Below, piece after piece: positions 53,597 to 64,000 of a DNA stretch of 64,000 bases (position 1 is the first letter of the stretch; each line of letters begins with the position of its first letter). Source of the DNA: Amborella trichopoda (taxonomy: Eukaryota; Streptophyta; Magnoliopsida; Amborellales; Amborellaceae); assembly GCF_000471905.2 (NCBI RefSeq), contig NW_006497023.1, positions 1,490,638-1,554,637 of the forward strand. Direction: 5' to 3'. The notes below the pieces were generated by a model that had not been told where the DNA came from, searched no databases, and saw only the letters and a list, made by a program, of their open reading frames with translations. The translations under genes and the position numbers were made by a program.

Positions 53597-56517
53597 TGGT
53601 TAGGTGCCTCGATCTCACCCTCTAGATCCTGGTGATTAGGCGGCATGCATCCTGGACTTCAAGGGAAGACCCAGGACGTTTTGAGATCGCTCTCTCTAGA
53701 GCCTCGTTAGAGAATGATGGCAGGTATTACCAACCGATGAGAGAGGAATTTAAGGTGGGTTCAGGACTTACTCGGGCCGGCTCGCATGGGTACCCTCTTA
53801 GATCATGAAGAAAGCCCCCTAGTAATAAAATTGGTTTGGAATCACCTCCCTTGGCTTGTGTTCTCCCGTCTTTTGCAATCACACACATATGACAAATATT
53901 ATAAGACGGGTGGTCCTCACCTTGCCTTTTCAGTGAACGTACACAAGCATGCACATTCAAAAGAAGAAGATAAGAATTAGATAAGAAAGAAGGGGGAGAA
54001 AAGAATTTGACCAGGCAGGGAGATCAACACAGTGACTAGGTTGAAGAGTAATTGGCCTGACGGGTAGTAAAACGGGCTCGGTAACTCAGACCGGCTCAAC
54101 AAAATTACTACTAGACGTCAATACCGATATTGACTAGCTAGACACGATGGTCAGTCTATCGTGACAATAAAATGTGCACAGTAATTTTGACACCACAACA
54201 TTATGGCTAGACGACAAGACTACCATGAGAAGCTATTCTTACCCCTCATAATCAAACGAAAGAATAATATAATGAAATTCATCAAGAAAGAATAAGAAGT
54301 AAGATAAGAGATGAAGTGAACAGAAAGAAGGAAAGGGAAGAAAAAGAAAGGAGGGGAAGAATAAGAGGGAGGAGAGAAAAACACAGCCGATACTAGGCGT
54401 CGCCAGATGTATTAGGTAAAGACGGAGAAGAGGACACAGTCAGTGCTGAGCATCACTAGCTGTATCAGGTAAAGAAGATACAAAGAACACAGTCGATGCT
54501 AAGCTTCATCGATTGTATTAGACAAAGAGAAGAGAGAACGAACACAGTCGGTGCTAGGCTTCGCAGATTGTACTAGACAAAGAGCGCAGAGAAGATGCAG
54601 TCGGCGCTAGGCTTCGCCGACTGTATCAGACAGAGGAGAGAGAGAAGATGTAGTCGGCACTAGGTTTCGTCGACTGTATCAAACAGAGAAGAGAGAGAAG
54701 ATGCAATTGTAATTAAGCTTTATCGACTGTATCAGATAGAGAAGAGAGATAAGATACAATCGGCGCTAGGCTTCACCGACTATATCAGACAAAGAAGAGA
54801 GGGAAGATGCAGTTCGTGCTAGGCTTTGCCGACTGTATCAGATAAAGAAGAGAGAGAAAATGTAGCCAACACTAACCTTCACCAATTGTATCAAACAGAG
54901 AAGAGAGAAGATGCGGTCGGCGCTAGGCTTCACTGATTGTATCAAACAAAGAAGACAGAGAAGATGCAGTCGGTGCTAGGCTTAGTCGACTATATTAGAC
55001 GAAGAACAGAGACATGAAAATGAGAAGAAGAGAGACACAGAAATAAATATCATCAAAAGAGAAAGACAAAGAGATAAAGATGAGAATAAGAGAGAGAAAT
55101 AGATAGAGATGAGAAGAAGAGAGAGAAAGAGATAGAGATGAAAAGAAGAGAGAAGAGATAAAGATGAGAAAGAGGGGAGGAGAGAGAAAGTTACCTTATC
55201 GAAGGGTACTAGCCCTTTTCTTCTCCCTCTTCTCTCTCTCTCCAATACGCACCCACGAGCTTAAGCAAAAATGAAGTCTGTATTGATTGATTGAAGAATG
55301 AACCCCAGAGTCTGTTTACAATTTTACTTTCGTGCTTATATAGAAATGGGCTAAAACATAAGTGTATGACAAAAAAATACTTAGAATTGAAGATAATTAC
55401 AATTTAATTGAATTAAATGAAATTCTAAAATTGGATGCAAAAGGACTGTTTTACCTCTGCCTAACAATGTGTGGAATTCCAGAATAGTCCGTGTTGTTGC
55501 CCGAGAACTTGCGTGATCTTTCATGGCCGACCCGGGGTTGCTCTAATGCCTGTTTGATAGAAAGATTATTGTTTTCATGTAGGGATCGGCATGATGATCG
55601 ATTTGATACCAACTTCGAGCCATGAATCATGTTTTTGAGCCATGATCATGAGACTTGAATTTTGGATGAATCTTGAAAACTTTAAATAGATTGTGTGTTT
55701 GTTCCTTATTATTTTTCTCTAGTTTACTCATCGAATCACCTTTGTGTGTGAAATCCAGCCATTCATCGTATACGGAGTTCAGACCAAATATGGCCACGGA
55801 CCTTATGCACATAATGCAATTTGTTTCATGTCGATCTAGTATGTAAGCGTCGTGATTTGGCCACTGGAGTGGAGCGTGATGCTAGAGAATTTTCTGCAAC
55901 TTCTTGCATGGATATACAATTCCACTCTAGTTTTTCTCCCTTCTTGTGCATCGTCATAGGACGTACCATATATCGAATCGCTCGTCTTGACAAGACGAAG
56001 ATGCTCACCAAACTTGAGCACAATCCGACTGGGAACGAATGAAACATAGGCCTCGAAAGTCACTGCCCATGACTATAAAAACAACCACCTTTAATGGTAT
56101 TTTAAAGTAAGGTGGCCATATGGGAATAGTGTGCGACCTATCCCTTTTCAATATTTTACCCATAACTTTGTCTTGGAGTGCCCGATTAAGTCGAAGCTTG
56201 ATCCATAAGGGTTTTCAACCCTGCCAGATCCAATGGTGTTGGTTCTATAGCTGTTTAACGCACCAAAATTATAGCTCTAGTTATGGGGTCCATTTTAGGA
56301 TCCTAGAAGCCAATTTTTTTGAAATTGTTTCTTTGTGCTCACTGCCTTAGACATGTCTGATCCTGATCAAACTTGACAGGTGGCCTTTTAGAGTGATGAT
56401 GAAGATCTTGGCCGATTGTAAGGCAATTCTGAGACTATCAGAATTTCGTAGGCTTATTGACCTGCTTCCTCTTTATTCTGCATCAGAGACTAAGGTGCTA
56501 AAAAATAGGTTCAAACA
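53597..56517 (-). repeat. Solo Tat LTR inserted in Tat-2 leader (about 2.9 kb)
   Basis: It reads from TGTTTGAACC at 56517 to CACCTAACCA at 53597 on the minus strand, with AAGAG on both sides (53592-53596 and 56518-56522). Across it the leader joins as in Tat-1 near 11740 (TTCTGGAA, then AGCTGCCTCATGTTCAAG). No internal element sequence is attached, so it is a solo LTR left by recombination between two LTRs. The perfect 5 bp flanks fix the LTR ends for the whole family. The TATA box is at 55343-55336. Confidence 0.9.
54385..55010 (-). repeat. Hairpin minisatellite in solo LTR
   Basis: About twelve units of 50-55 bp. The best one pairs CAGTCGGCG (54598-54606) with CGCCGACTG (54615-54623) across an 8-base loop, extended outward by GAT/ATC pairing to about 13 pairs with one G-T. 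Spacers are TATCAGACAGAGAAGAGAGA-like. The outer stem differs from Tat-3 (GATGCAG...CTGTATC rather than ACACAG...CTGTGT) on both arms together. Confidence 0.85.
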
Positions 56518-56522
56518 AAGAG

Positions 56523-58320
56523 GTCTATCATTGTCTCAAGTTCAAGCAAGACAATGGACTACGGATCCTGACTAAGGAGCCAACTGAAAAATTAGGGGCA
56601 CCCTGCCCGAGGTCTCTCCTCCCTGAGAATCCTTTTCACCCTCTTTAAATCACAGAGCCCATAGAGGAGTTGGGAGAATCCTGCACAGTGGTTAGTGTCA
56701 TAGAAGATGATCCGACTACCTAGCAGGCATGGTCTCAAGACCATCGAGAACCGATCCTCACGTGGTCGGTGTATAAGACTCGAGTTCAGCGTTATGGTTG
56801 TCAACGAATCTAGCAACTCTTAATAAGAGCGCATGAATAGGTTTGAAGACATGGTACGCACAATGATGGAGAAAATTGATCGCATGGAAGCCGCACGACA
56901 CTCGGCTAACCATGAGGCCAACTCTCACATGTCGGATGATGCATCTCCAAGGAAGCCTCCTCCTCCTGCTTCATAGGACAATTCTGTCCCTCATTCCATC
57001 TCACAAGAAAAAATCAATGCTATGGTCACTCGCAGGCTGAAGAATAGATAAATCCCGAGTATTCAGGGTACAATTCTTTATCAAAACTTGTACCTCTCTT
57101 ACATTGATCAGGTGTTGTTTCCCTCAAACTATAAGAAAGGGAAGTTTCCTCTTATCAGTGGTACCACATCCCCACACTAGCATATGGACCACTTTTTGAT
57201 GGCATGTCGAGAGACAGCAGCTAATGGGAGACTCCTCCTCCATCAGTTCATAGAGACTCTTGATGGCTCGACCTTATGCTCGGCTTCCCCCAAACTCAGT
57301 GCATACCTGAGAGGAAATGGAGAAATTGTTCCATCAGTGTTTCTATGAAGTTGAGAGAGAGGTCCAAACCATAGAGCTTCTCAACTTGACCCAGGAACCG
57401 GACGATCCCGTCGATAAATTCGTAGCAAGGTGGAGAGATTTGGCTGCTCACCATTCTAATCCCATGCCTAAGAAGGAAGCAGTTCAGACCTGTGTTCGAA
57501 ACATTCAACCAGAGATCACCATACGTGTTGAGGCCTCAAATACGACCTCCATGTCAGAGCCCATCTCTAAGTCTGTTCTCATAAAGAGCTTGTCACGCCA
57601 CCATAGTGGGTCAAGATAACAGTCTTCAAGCTCGAGAAATAACAGGGGCAATGGAAACTCTTGAACCACCCCGAGGTAAACAACAAAAAGGGTGATCAGT
57701 GTTGCTATCACTGTTAACGATTCAAAGAAACTTGCTTCTCAAACTTTAGACCTCTCCAAAGGGGTAGGCACAGCAAAGACAGCGCCTCAGGGTGGCAAGC
57801 AACAGCAGTCATACAATCGGTTACCTCTACCTGTGAACCTTAATCAAGATGATTATTGGGCTAGGCACAAGAATAAGAATGAGTTCCCGTGTTACTCTGA
57901 CTGTTATTGCAACATAACATGATCGAGCTGCCTGGGTCTGAGTTCCCTGAGCAAGCTGGACTTGACACTCATGCAAATTACTGTTCTTACCATTGAAGGA
58001 TTAACCAACCCACAGAGGATTGTTACATGCTTAATGACATCATCGAGGCTTTGATCCAGAAGGGTCAGATAAAACTCGAAAAGCTAACAAAGGCATTTGG
58101 GGCAGCAGAAGCTTCCCACATAGTGACAGTCAGGGAGGAAGATGAAGCGCCCGATCTCCTTCACGCTTTATTCGTTATGATGCTTCAAGTAGGCCTCATT
58201 ACACCAAAGTCGGCAAGGCAGCCTCAACGCCTTGCTCAGGGAACTGAGAACCATTAGTGCCCATACCATCAGATATGGGGCCATGACCTGAGAGAGTGCT
58301 CCAGTTTCCACAACATAATC
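56523..58320 (+). pseudogene. Tat-2 gag remnant
   Basis: After the last leader bases (to about 56810), gag shows RMNRFEDM-like sequence near 56833, IDQVLFP-like near 57105, then EKLFHQCFYEVEREVQTIEL (57320), EPDDPVDKFVARWRDLAAHH, EAVQTCVRNIQPEITIRVEA (57478) and DLSKGVGTAKTAPQGGKQQQ (57752). The knuckle region and MLNDIIEALIQKGQIKLEKL lie at about 57975-58090, followed by FGAAEASHIV, shared with Tat-1. Order and spacing match Tat-1 and Tat-3. The remnant is broken in several places. Confidence 0.82.
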
Positions 58321-58439
58321 GTGAAGAAAATATAGGGATGCTAAGAAGATTGTAACGTTCCATAAGGAGATCCCCAAATCACAGCTCCACTAGTACGAGA
58401 CAGCCTCACAATACAAGACTCGAGTAATGATGATTTAGA

Positions 58440-59202
58440 TCCTGTTGAACCTTCAACTTCCCAACCATGGAGTGTCTACCACGGGAGAAGAAGACTCAAG
58501 TCCTTGAAGCGAGAGGCAGTTCATCAAGCTACGACTGTTCACAAACCCAGCAAGACCAATCAGGCACTTCTGATGGAAGCCAGAAGAAGACGGCCCCCAA
58601 GGGTTGCTCGCAAAAAGAACAAGGTGCCTCAACCACCTGTCGAGTAAGAATTTCTCAGGCCTCCTCCTCCTTTCTGACCATACAGGATTTCATCCCTGAC
58701 ACGATCATTCTTCCTCCCTCACCTCACTCAAAGCACCCCCCAACGGTCTCAGCAGGAGGAAGACCCAAAAGACCTCCCGCACACATCCAACTCTGGTGAT
58801 GACATAAAAAGCTCCCTACATCCGTCTGATGTGGGGGATGACCTTAGAAGCTCCTCACCTGCTAACCGCTCTTCTTCTTCTTCTTCTTCTTCTTCTTCTG
58901 CCTCTTCCTCTTATATGTCTCCTGTAGGTACAACCTTGAAATGTTTAGACTTTGAGGCTCTCGACAGAGAACTTGAAGAAACTAATATAAGAAAGACACA
59001 TCGAAGGCGGTTAAAAAAGATGCTAGCTCTAGCGGTTGGATTCTTAATAGTTACTGACCCCTTGATAGCTCGAGCTAAGTCAAAGCCATCCTCTTGTATT
59101 GAGAAGCGCAGGAAGTCAAAGTCGAATAAACCCCAGTGGCCCCTTGATCTTGACTTTGAGCAGAGGCTGAGAGAATCAAGAGGGCAGAGCTTCTATTCTT
59201 AG
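58440..59202 (+). pseudogene. Tat-2 Ser-rich and basic linker module
   Basis: A basic, Pro-rich stretch is followed by a (TCT)n-coded serine run at about 58866-58905. Then comes the conserved module FEALDRELEETNIRKTHRRR, LKKMLALAVGFLIV and a Lys-rich tail (about 58950-59130), present also in Tat-3 at 43010-43400. It lies between the gag knuckle and the protease. Conservation in two diverged copies argues for a real part of the polyprotein; function unknown. Confidence 0.6.
58866..58905 (+). repeat. (TCT)n microsatellite
   Basis: A CTTCTTCTTCTTCTTCT run codes for about ten serines in the linker frame. Confidence 0.9.
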
Positions 59203-59552
59203 GAAGCCTGTCATATGGTGCACATCTCAAAAGCATCACCCAGCACGGGGTAAATGAGCCTAAGGTCGAGGAAAAAACTTCAACCTTCACCTCAGAAGCA
59301 AGGCATCTTGAAATCTCCTAGTCCTCCATTCCTTCCTCAGCCAAATACCCCAAACAATTACCCATTCATAACCTCCCTAGGCCTCTTCCTCGCCCAAAGA
59401 CCCCTAACAATATACTAATCCTCCAATTCCCTAAGACGTTTCTGGTCCCACATACACAGTCACCTCCTAAACCTCAACCACAAATCTTCACTTCTCTTAA
59501 ACAAATCCTTATCACTAAATCCACCCAAACTAAGCCGGCTGCACAACGAAGC

Positions 59553-60578
59553 TTGCCGACAAACCAAAATAAACTTCTTCCATCTAAACCTGTTCGTCAA
59601 CCTCCTACACCACCCAAGCTAGTGGCAGGACTGGGAGCACAAAAGGTTGACCAGGAAAAGGTGAAATGTGATGTGATAAGGTACTTGAGGAAGCTTCCAG
59701 CCCTTCTCAACATCTATCATGCCCTCATGCTCTCAAAGGATTACCGTATAGATTTGGTTCAAGCTCTTTCGGATTCAGAGGTGTACAAGACCGAGGTGGA
59801 GCCCATTGAGGTGGACCCAACGATCTTAAGTGGATGTATGGCGATCACCTTCTCAAAGGATGATCTGTAACTAGGAGAAAAGTTTCACAACTGCCCTCTC
59901 ATTGTGACTAGTGAATTACATGCATACCCCATCAACCGAATTAAGCTAGATGGAGGGTCAGCAGTAAACCTTATCCCAAGGAGGATCCTCACTCAATTGG
60001 GATTAGGGTCTAAGGACCTCACTCTGCCCCATATCACAATCCAGTGGTTCAACCAGTCATGAGAGAAGTCGGCTAGCACAGTCCGCCTTCATCTCAAGAT
60101 CGGTGAGCTAAACAATTATACTCAATTTCATGTAATCAGCTCCGATACATCTTACAACATCCTCCTCGGGCACCTGTGGCTTCAGGACCAGGGGGTGGTC
60201 CCATCCACATTACATCACTGCTTCAAGTATAGTCGAGAAGGGAGACAGTATACGGTCTATGCTAATAAAAGACCGTTTCCTGTAGCCGAAACTCACTATG
60301 CTAATGTTAAGTATTACTTCACATATTTAGTGTCACCCCCAAGGTCAAATGATGATGATCACAAGTCTGAGATGAGTACAAAACCTACACCTCATGAAGA
60401 TGTTGAAGATATCGGGGGAATACTGGTGAACATGTTAAAAGAAGAGGAGAGACAAGGCAAAATCCTCTCTCTGACTCCCATTCATCCTAGCATCCCATTC
60501 ACTACCCCTGAAGAAATTCCATCTTCGCCTGAAGATGAGGTTTCCCCCTCTCCTCTCAGTCTTGAGCCACCTTCATAA
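59553..60578 (+). pseudogene. Tat-2 aspartic protease remnant
   Basis: The pre-protease stretch VKCDVIRYLRKLPALLNIYH, ALMLSKDYRIDLVQALSDSE is a standard Tat motif. The protease follows at about 59930-60200 with INRIKLDGGSAVNLIPRRIL around the catalytic Asp (Tat families usually have D-G/S-G-S) and later YNILLGHLWLQDQGVVPSTL, HHCFKYSREG, the usual end of the fold. A Glu/Pro-rich acidic tail runs to 60578. The enzyme would cut the polyprotein. It is broken in a few places. Confidence 0.8.
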
Positions 60579-61200
60579 GAAGATGGACCAGAAGCTACCC
60601 TTGAGATTGAGGAAGTCATGGGGACAGAACTCTCAACTCCAAAGGTCACTTATATGCCGGACCATCAAAACGTCCTGCATGTCCCTATTGATCTCTTGAA
60701 AGCATAATTGACACGTCAGCCGCTGCGGAAGGTCCTCCAAGCCCCGATTGCTGTAAGCAAAGAGGATGCTCCTTACTCTACCGCAGAGTCAATTCAGACT
60801 AGTAGTCACCTATAAGTCCTACGCTTCCCTGATTCTGTGAGAAGAGAGCAGTTCAAGAAAGGACAACTTCCTCATTCGCAAGAGCAAGATCCCCTGACAA
60901 AGTTGACAAGCGAGGCTCACAGTCTCCAGAGCCAATGCGTATCACTTCAAAACATCTAAAGGGGTTCATGCCAGAGACTAAGAGCTATGATGAACTTGAA
61001 GTGAATGCGCCTCGTATAGAAGCTAAAGCTCCTCTTGATTGGACTATTTATAACGAGCTAGCTCATCAAATGATGAGGAAAATGAATTATGAACCCTTAT
61101 GCAATCAAACATTAAAGGGAGAAGAAGCAACCGCTCTCCATTCGAGGTCATTGAAGTTACAACAGCCTGTCGCAAGACAAAGTAACGTTTAGGGTTCCCT
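60579..61200 (+). pseudogene. Tat-2 post-protease region with G-patch-like stretch
   Basis: Acidic sequence with STPKVTYMPDHQNVLHVPID is followed, in the frame 60935-61192, by NELAHQMMRKMNYEPLCNQT. In many Tat elements this place between protease and RT has a G-patch-like motif of MMRKMGYxPGxGLG form, so this is probably its relic. RT should follow in a complete element but is not seen. Confidence 0.45.
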
Positions 61201-61349
61201 CAGTACAAGGGCAGAAACAGTAAAACACGTTGAGACATGGCCTACCTAAGAAGGTGATGAGATGCAATGAAGCAAAAGAAGAATGAAATCATGCAGCAAA
61301 ATGAGCCAGATGAGAAAGAGAGGTGTTTTATTCAAAACTCTAAAATTTT

Positions 61350-62380
61350 TACAAGTGTAGACACATAGAGAAAGAAAAAGCAAAGAACAGACACTTTAAA
61401 AATTGATCAATTATTTTAATTATCTCTACTCTGGATGTTGTAGAAGTAGCCTTGATATCCTGAATATGCTTCTTCGACTCAACCACCATTTGAGCTTCCT
61501 GCACCACGGAGGTGGTTTCTAAATAAATGGTGAGAGTGAGTTCCGATAGATCTTCAGTCAATGAGGCATCCAAGGCCTTCCTCTAAATCATCTCCCTCTC
61601 AAGATCATCAAATTCTTCCTTCAGCTTTCGCATCTCTGTCCTTATGCCTATCATCCTATTGAAGCAAGTTCTCCCCTCCATATTGAGATCGAGCTAATGA
61701 GTAACCATAGTGGCCTTCTTCTGAGCGCAGGAATCTATTCCCTCACGATGATGTGAGATCGATGCCTCTAAGGAAGCCAGCCTATTGGTTTCTGCCTCAT
61801 GATGCTACCTTCAGCTTTCCAACTCATTTAAAGTAGCATTAAAATGAGAGAGGACTTTTGGCACATTCCTCAAAATGTTGGTCACATTCCCTGAGTTTGG
61901 ATAGTGCCTCGCCCAACTCAGTGAGAGGCAGTTGCCTTAAACCTTGAAGACTTGCACGAAGCACGTCCATAATTATATTAGAAACCCCACTGAAAATAGG
62001 TCTGTATGGTACAACCAAGTCTACCACATTTGAAGGAACTTCGGTTTTGAGTGCTGCGCTCGAAGGGACAATAGCCACGTTGGTCACTAGCTCTTTAGAG
62101 AAGTTGTGAAGTCCAAAGCCTCAGGCACCTCAAATTCAAAAGCACCCCTAGCCTCAATCTGCCTAGTCTCCTGTGTCAGCCTTCTCACCATCGCTTGCTG
62201 GAGCCACCATTCTAGTCTCAGTGTGCTCCAAAGCAATCCCCACCCCTTGTCTCTCACCCCTCTACCATGGCCTTAATAAGTTCAAGGCCAACATCCCTTC
62301 CTTGTTCCTCATCCTCTTGAGTTGTCACTTCAACTTCGACAAGTTCAGGGGCTGCCTCTTCCCTTTGGCATTCATCTTCT
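61350..62380 (-). pseudogene. Antisense coding-like remnant before LTR, unknown
   Basis: The minus strand reads better than the plus strand: an acidic block with EEAAPELVEVEVTTQEDEEQ (about 62355-62295), then VVPYRPIFSGVSNIIMDVLR and LPLTELGEALSKLRECDQHF (about 62010-61880), then coiled-coil-like charged sequence toward 61400. This looks like the C-terminal coiled-coil part of plant mobile-domain or gypsy-type accessory proteins that Tat elements carry antisense near their 3' end. It could also be a captured host fragment. It is broken in several places. I do not assign a name. Confidence 0.4.
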
Positions 62381-62388
62381 AAGGTCAT

Positions 62389-64000
62389 TGTTTGAACAAA
62401 GTTTTCAACACCTTGGTTCCTGATGCAGAATAAAGAGGAAGCAGGTCAATAAAGCTTGATAAAACAGGGGAAATTTTGACAGTCTCAAAATGGCTCCATA
62501 ACTGGTTACGATCTTCATAAGAATTTTAAAAGGCCACCTACCAAGTTTTGTCGTATTCCGACATGTCTAAGGCAGTGAACATGAAGAAACAGTTTAGGAA
62601 CTATAACTAGAACTATACTTTTGGTACGTCAAATTGTTGTGGGACTACCTCCATCAGATTCGACACGGTCGAAAATCCCTATGAGTCAAGTTTCGGCTTG
62701 ATCGGGAACTCCAAGAGAAAGTTATGAGTAAAATACCAAAACGGGGTAGGCCGCTCATTATTCCCATGCGGCCACCCTACACCAAAACATCATTAAAAGC
62801 GGCTGTTTTCACAATTACGAGCAGTGACTTTTGAGGCCCATGTCTCACTTGTTCCAAGTTAGAAAGTGCTCAAATTTCATGAGAATGTTCGTCTCATCAA
62901 GACGAGCGTTTCGATATGTGGTACGCCGCTTGACGACGTTCGAGCAGGGAGAAAAACTAGAGAGAAGTTGCTGATCCATGAAGAAAGTTGTAGAAAATTC
63001 ATTAGCAGCACGCCATACTCCGGTGACCAAATCACGATGCTCGCATACCTGATCAACGTGAAACCAATTGCATTATGTGCGCAAGGTCCGAGACTATCTC
63101 AGGTTCGAATCTCGCGTATAATGAACGGTTGGATTTCACACACAAAGGCATCGAAGCTGCTGTAAATTCTATCCATCGAATTTCAAGATTCCAGCCAAAA
63201 ACCCAAGACGATGAAGTATTCGTTTGGACATGAGATCGATCTGTGTTTGTTGAAATGTGATCATGACGTCATGCTTAGTGTGATTCAGTAAAGAAATCAC
63301 ACAAAAACATTAAGGAACGAGCACACTATTGATCCAAAGTTTTCAAGATTCATCCAAACTTCAAATCTCATGATCATGGCCTAAAAACATGATTCATGGC
63401 TCGAAGTTGGTATCAAATCGATGGCCATGTCCATTCCTCCAAGAAAATAATTATTTTTCGATCAAACGAGCATCAGAGTAACCCCGAATCAGTCATGAGT
63501 CATCACACAAGTTCTAAGACGGTAGTCGGGACTGTTTTGGAATTTAACACATCGTTGGCAGGGGCAGAACAGTCATTTTGCACCTTATTTTCTTATAAAT
63601 TGTAGTTATCTTCTATTAGGCTAGTTTTTGGGTATCCAACCATGTGTCTAATTCTATATAAACATGCTACACCTAATTGTAAAGGACCTTCATGCATTCT
63701 ACATATTGGTAAATAAAGACTTCAATTCTTGCTTGAGTTCATGGGTGCATCTTGGAGAGAGAGAGAGGAAAGAGAAGAAAAGGGCTAGCACCCGTTGATA
63801 AGGTAACTTTCTCTTCCTCTCCTTTCTCTCCCATCTTTTCTCTCTCCCCACTTTCTCTTATTTTCTCTCTTCTCTTTTCTCATCTCTATCCGTCTCATAT
63901 TTTGCCATCTTTATCTTCCTTTCTCTCTACTCTTTTCTCATCTCTATCTCTCTTTCGCTCTCTTATTTTATCATCTTTATCTATCTCTCCTCTTTTCTCA
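62389..64000 (+). repeat. Tat LTR at right edge (incomplete in window)
   Basis: It starts TGTTTGAACAAAGTTTTCAA and is among the best preserved U3 copies, including CGACATGTCTAAGGCAGTGA, GAGCGTTTCGATATGTGG, AAGGAACGAGCACACTATTG and the TATA box at 63655. A GA run at about 63759, TAAGGTAACTTTCTC and a CT tract follow to the window edge. It is either the 3' LTR of Tat-2 or part of a later insertion: the bases before it (GGTCAT) lack the GGGGCAAGC tract seen before the other 3' LTRs. Confidence 0.82.
63655..63717 (+). promoter_or_regulatory. Core promoter and poly(A) signal of right-edge LTR
   Basis: TATATAAA at 63655-63662 in AATTCTATATAAACATGC and AATAAA at 63712-63717, 50 bases later, reproduce the arrangement at 6141-6201. 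The distance is kept in copies that differ elsewhere. Confidence 0.65.

Larger units (their letters stand above)
52348..62388 (+). mobile_element. Tat-2: Tat/Ogre-like element (+), internal part
   Basis: Parts in order: primer site 52350, leader with reading frame, a solo LTR inserted at 53597-56517, gag, Ser-rich and basic linker, aspartic protease, and a G-patch-like stretch. RT, RNase H and integrase are not seen. A region with antisense reading precedes the next LTR at 62389. Its 5' LTR is the split copy 30099-31043/49940-52347, which is also the 3' LTR of Tat-1. It is broken, with perhaps ten or more breaks. Confidence 0.8.

Noticed and set aside
63098-63115. GGTTCGAATCT, resembling a tRNA B box
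   Set aside because: It occurs in only one of the LTR copies, and no A box or cloverleaf surrounds it; homologous positions in other copies differ.

Overview
The window comes from a large, repeat-rich plant nuclear genome, most likely an angiosperm. I see no intact host gene, tRNA, rRNA or CRISPR array. Nearly every base can be assigned to LTR retrotransposons of the Ty3/gypsy superfamily, inserted into one another and decayed. All of them are treated here as fossils. Plant origin is argued by the chromovirus chromodomain, by the Tat lineage with its two RNase H domains, and by a primer site matching plant tRNA-Arg.

Layout. (1) 1-4134 is the 3' end of a Tekay/Del-like chromovirus: integrase, chromodomain and a 2.8 kb 3' LTR. 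(2) 4135-7881 is the 3' untranslated tail and part of the LTR of a Tat/Ogre-like element, called Tat-0. (3) 7882 to 52347 holds a second Tat element on the + strand, Tat-1: 5' LTR 7882-10512, tRNA-Arg primer site, leader, gag, RT and RNase H. It is interrupted at 16350-26625 by a pol-less element with about 0.77 kb LTRs (Tat-N). Tat-1 resumes with its second RNase H at 26626, then a 3.2 kb tail, then its 3' LTR from 30099. (4) That LTR is split at 31043/49940 by Tat-3, a 19 kb Tat element on the - strand (31044-49939) flanked by ACGAG, with the fullest coding set here (gag, RT, two RNase H, integrase). (5) The split LTR resumes at 49940-52347 and is followed directly by the primer site, leader, gag, linker and protease of Tat-2 (52348-62388). 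One LTR thus serves Tat-1 as 3' LTR and Tat-2 as 5' LTR. A solo - strand LTR (53597-56517, flanked by AAGAG) sits in the Tat-2 leader, and another + strand LTR begins at 62389 and leaves the window.

The Tat LTRs share one plan: about 1.2 kb of U3, a TATA box, a closely following AATAAA, a GA/CT microsatellite, then an array of about a dozen units of 50-60 bp. Many units form near-perfect stem-loops such as ACACAGTCGGCG / CGCCGACTGTGT. The arrays differ in stem sequence between elements but keep stem and loop geometry. By TATA position they lie in U5, in the RNA leader. This is the most unusual structure in the window.

Tat-1 and Tat-3 lie tail to tail, giving a 10.7 kb inverted repeat (arms 26.85-31.04 and 33.33-37.55 kb). 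Their tails also carry tandem repeats and a conserved TATA box facing against the element, which fits the antisense additional reading frames known from the Tat lineage. An assembly gap occupies 24605-25088.
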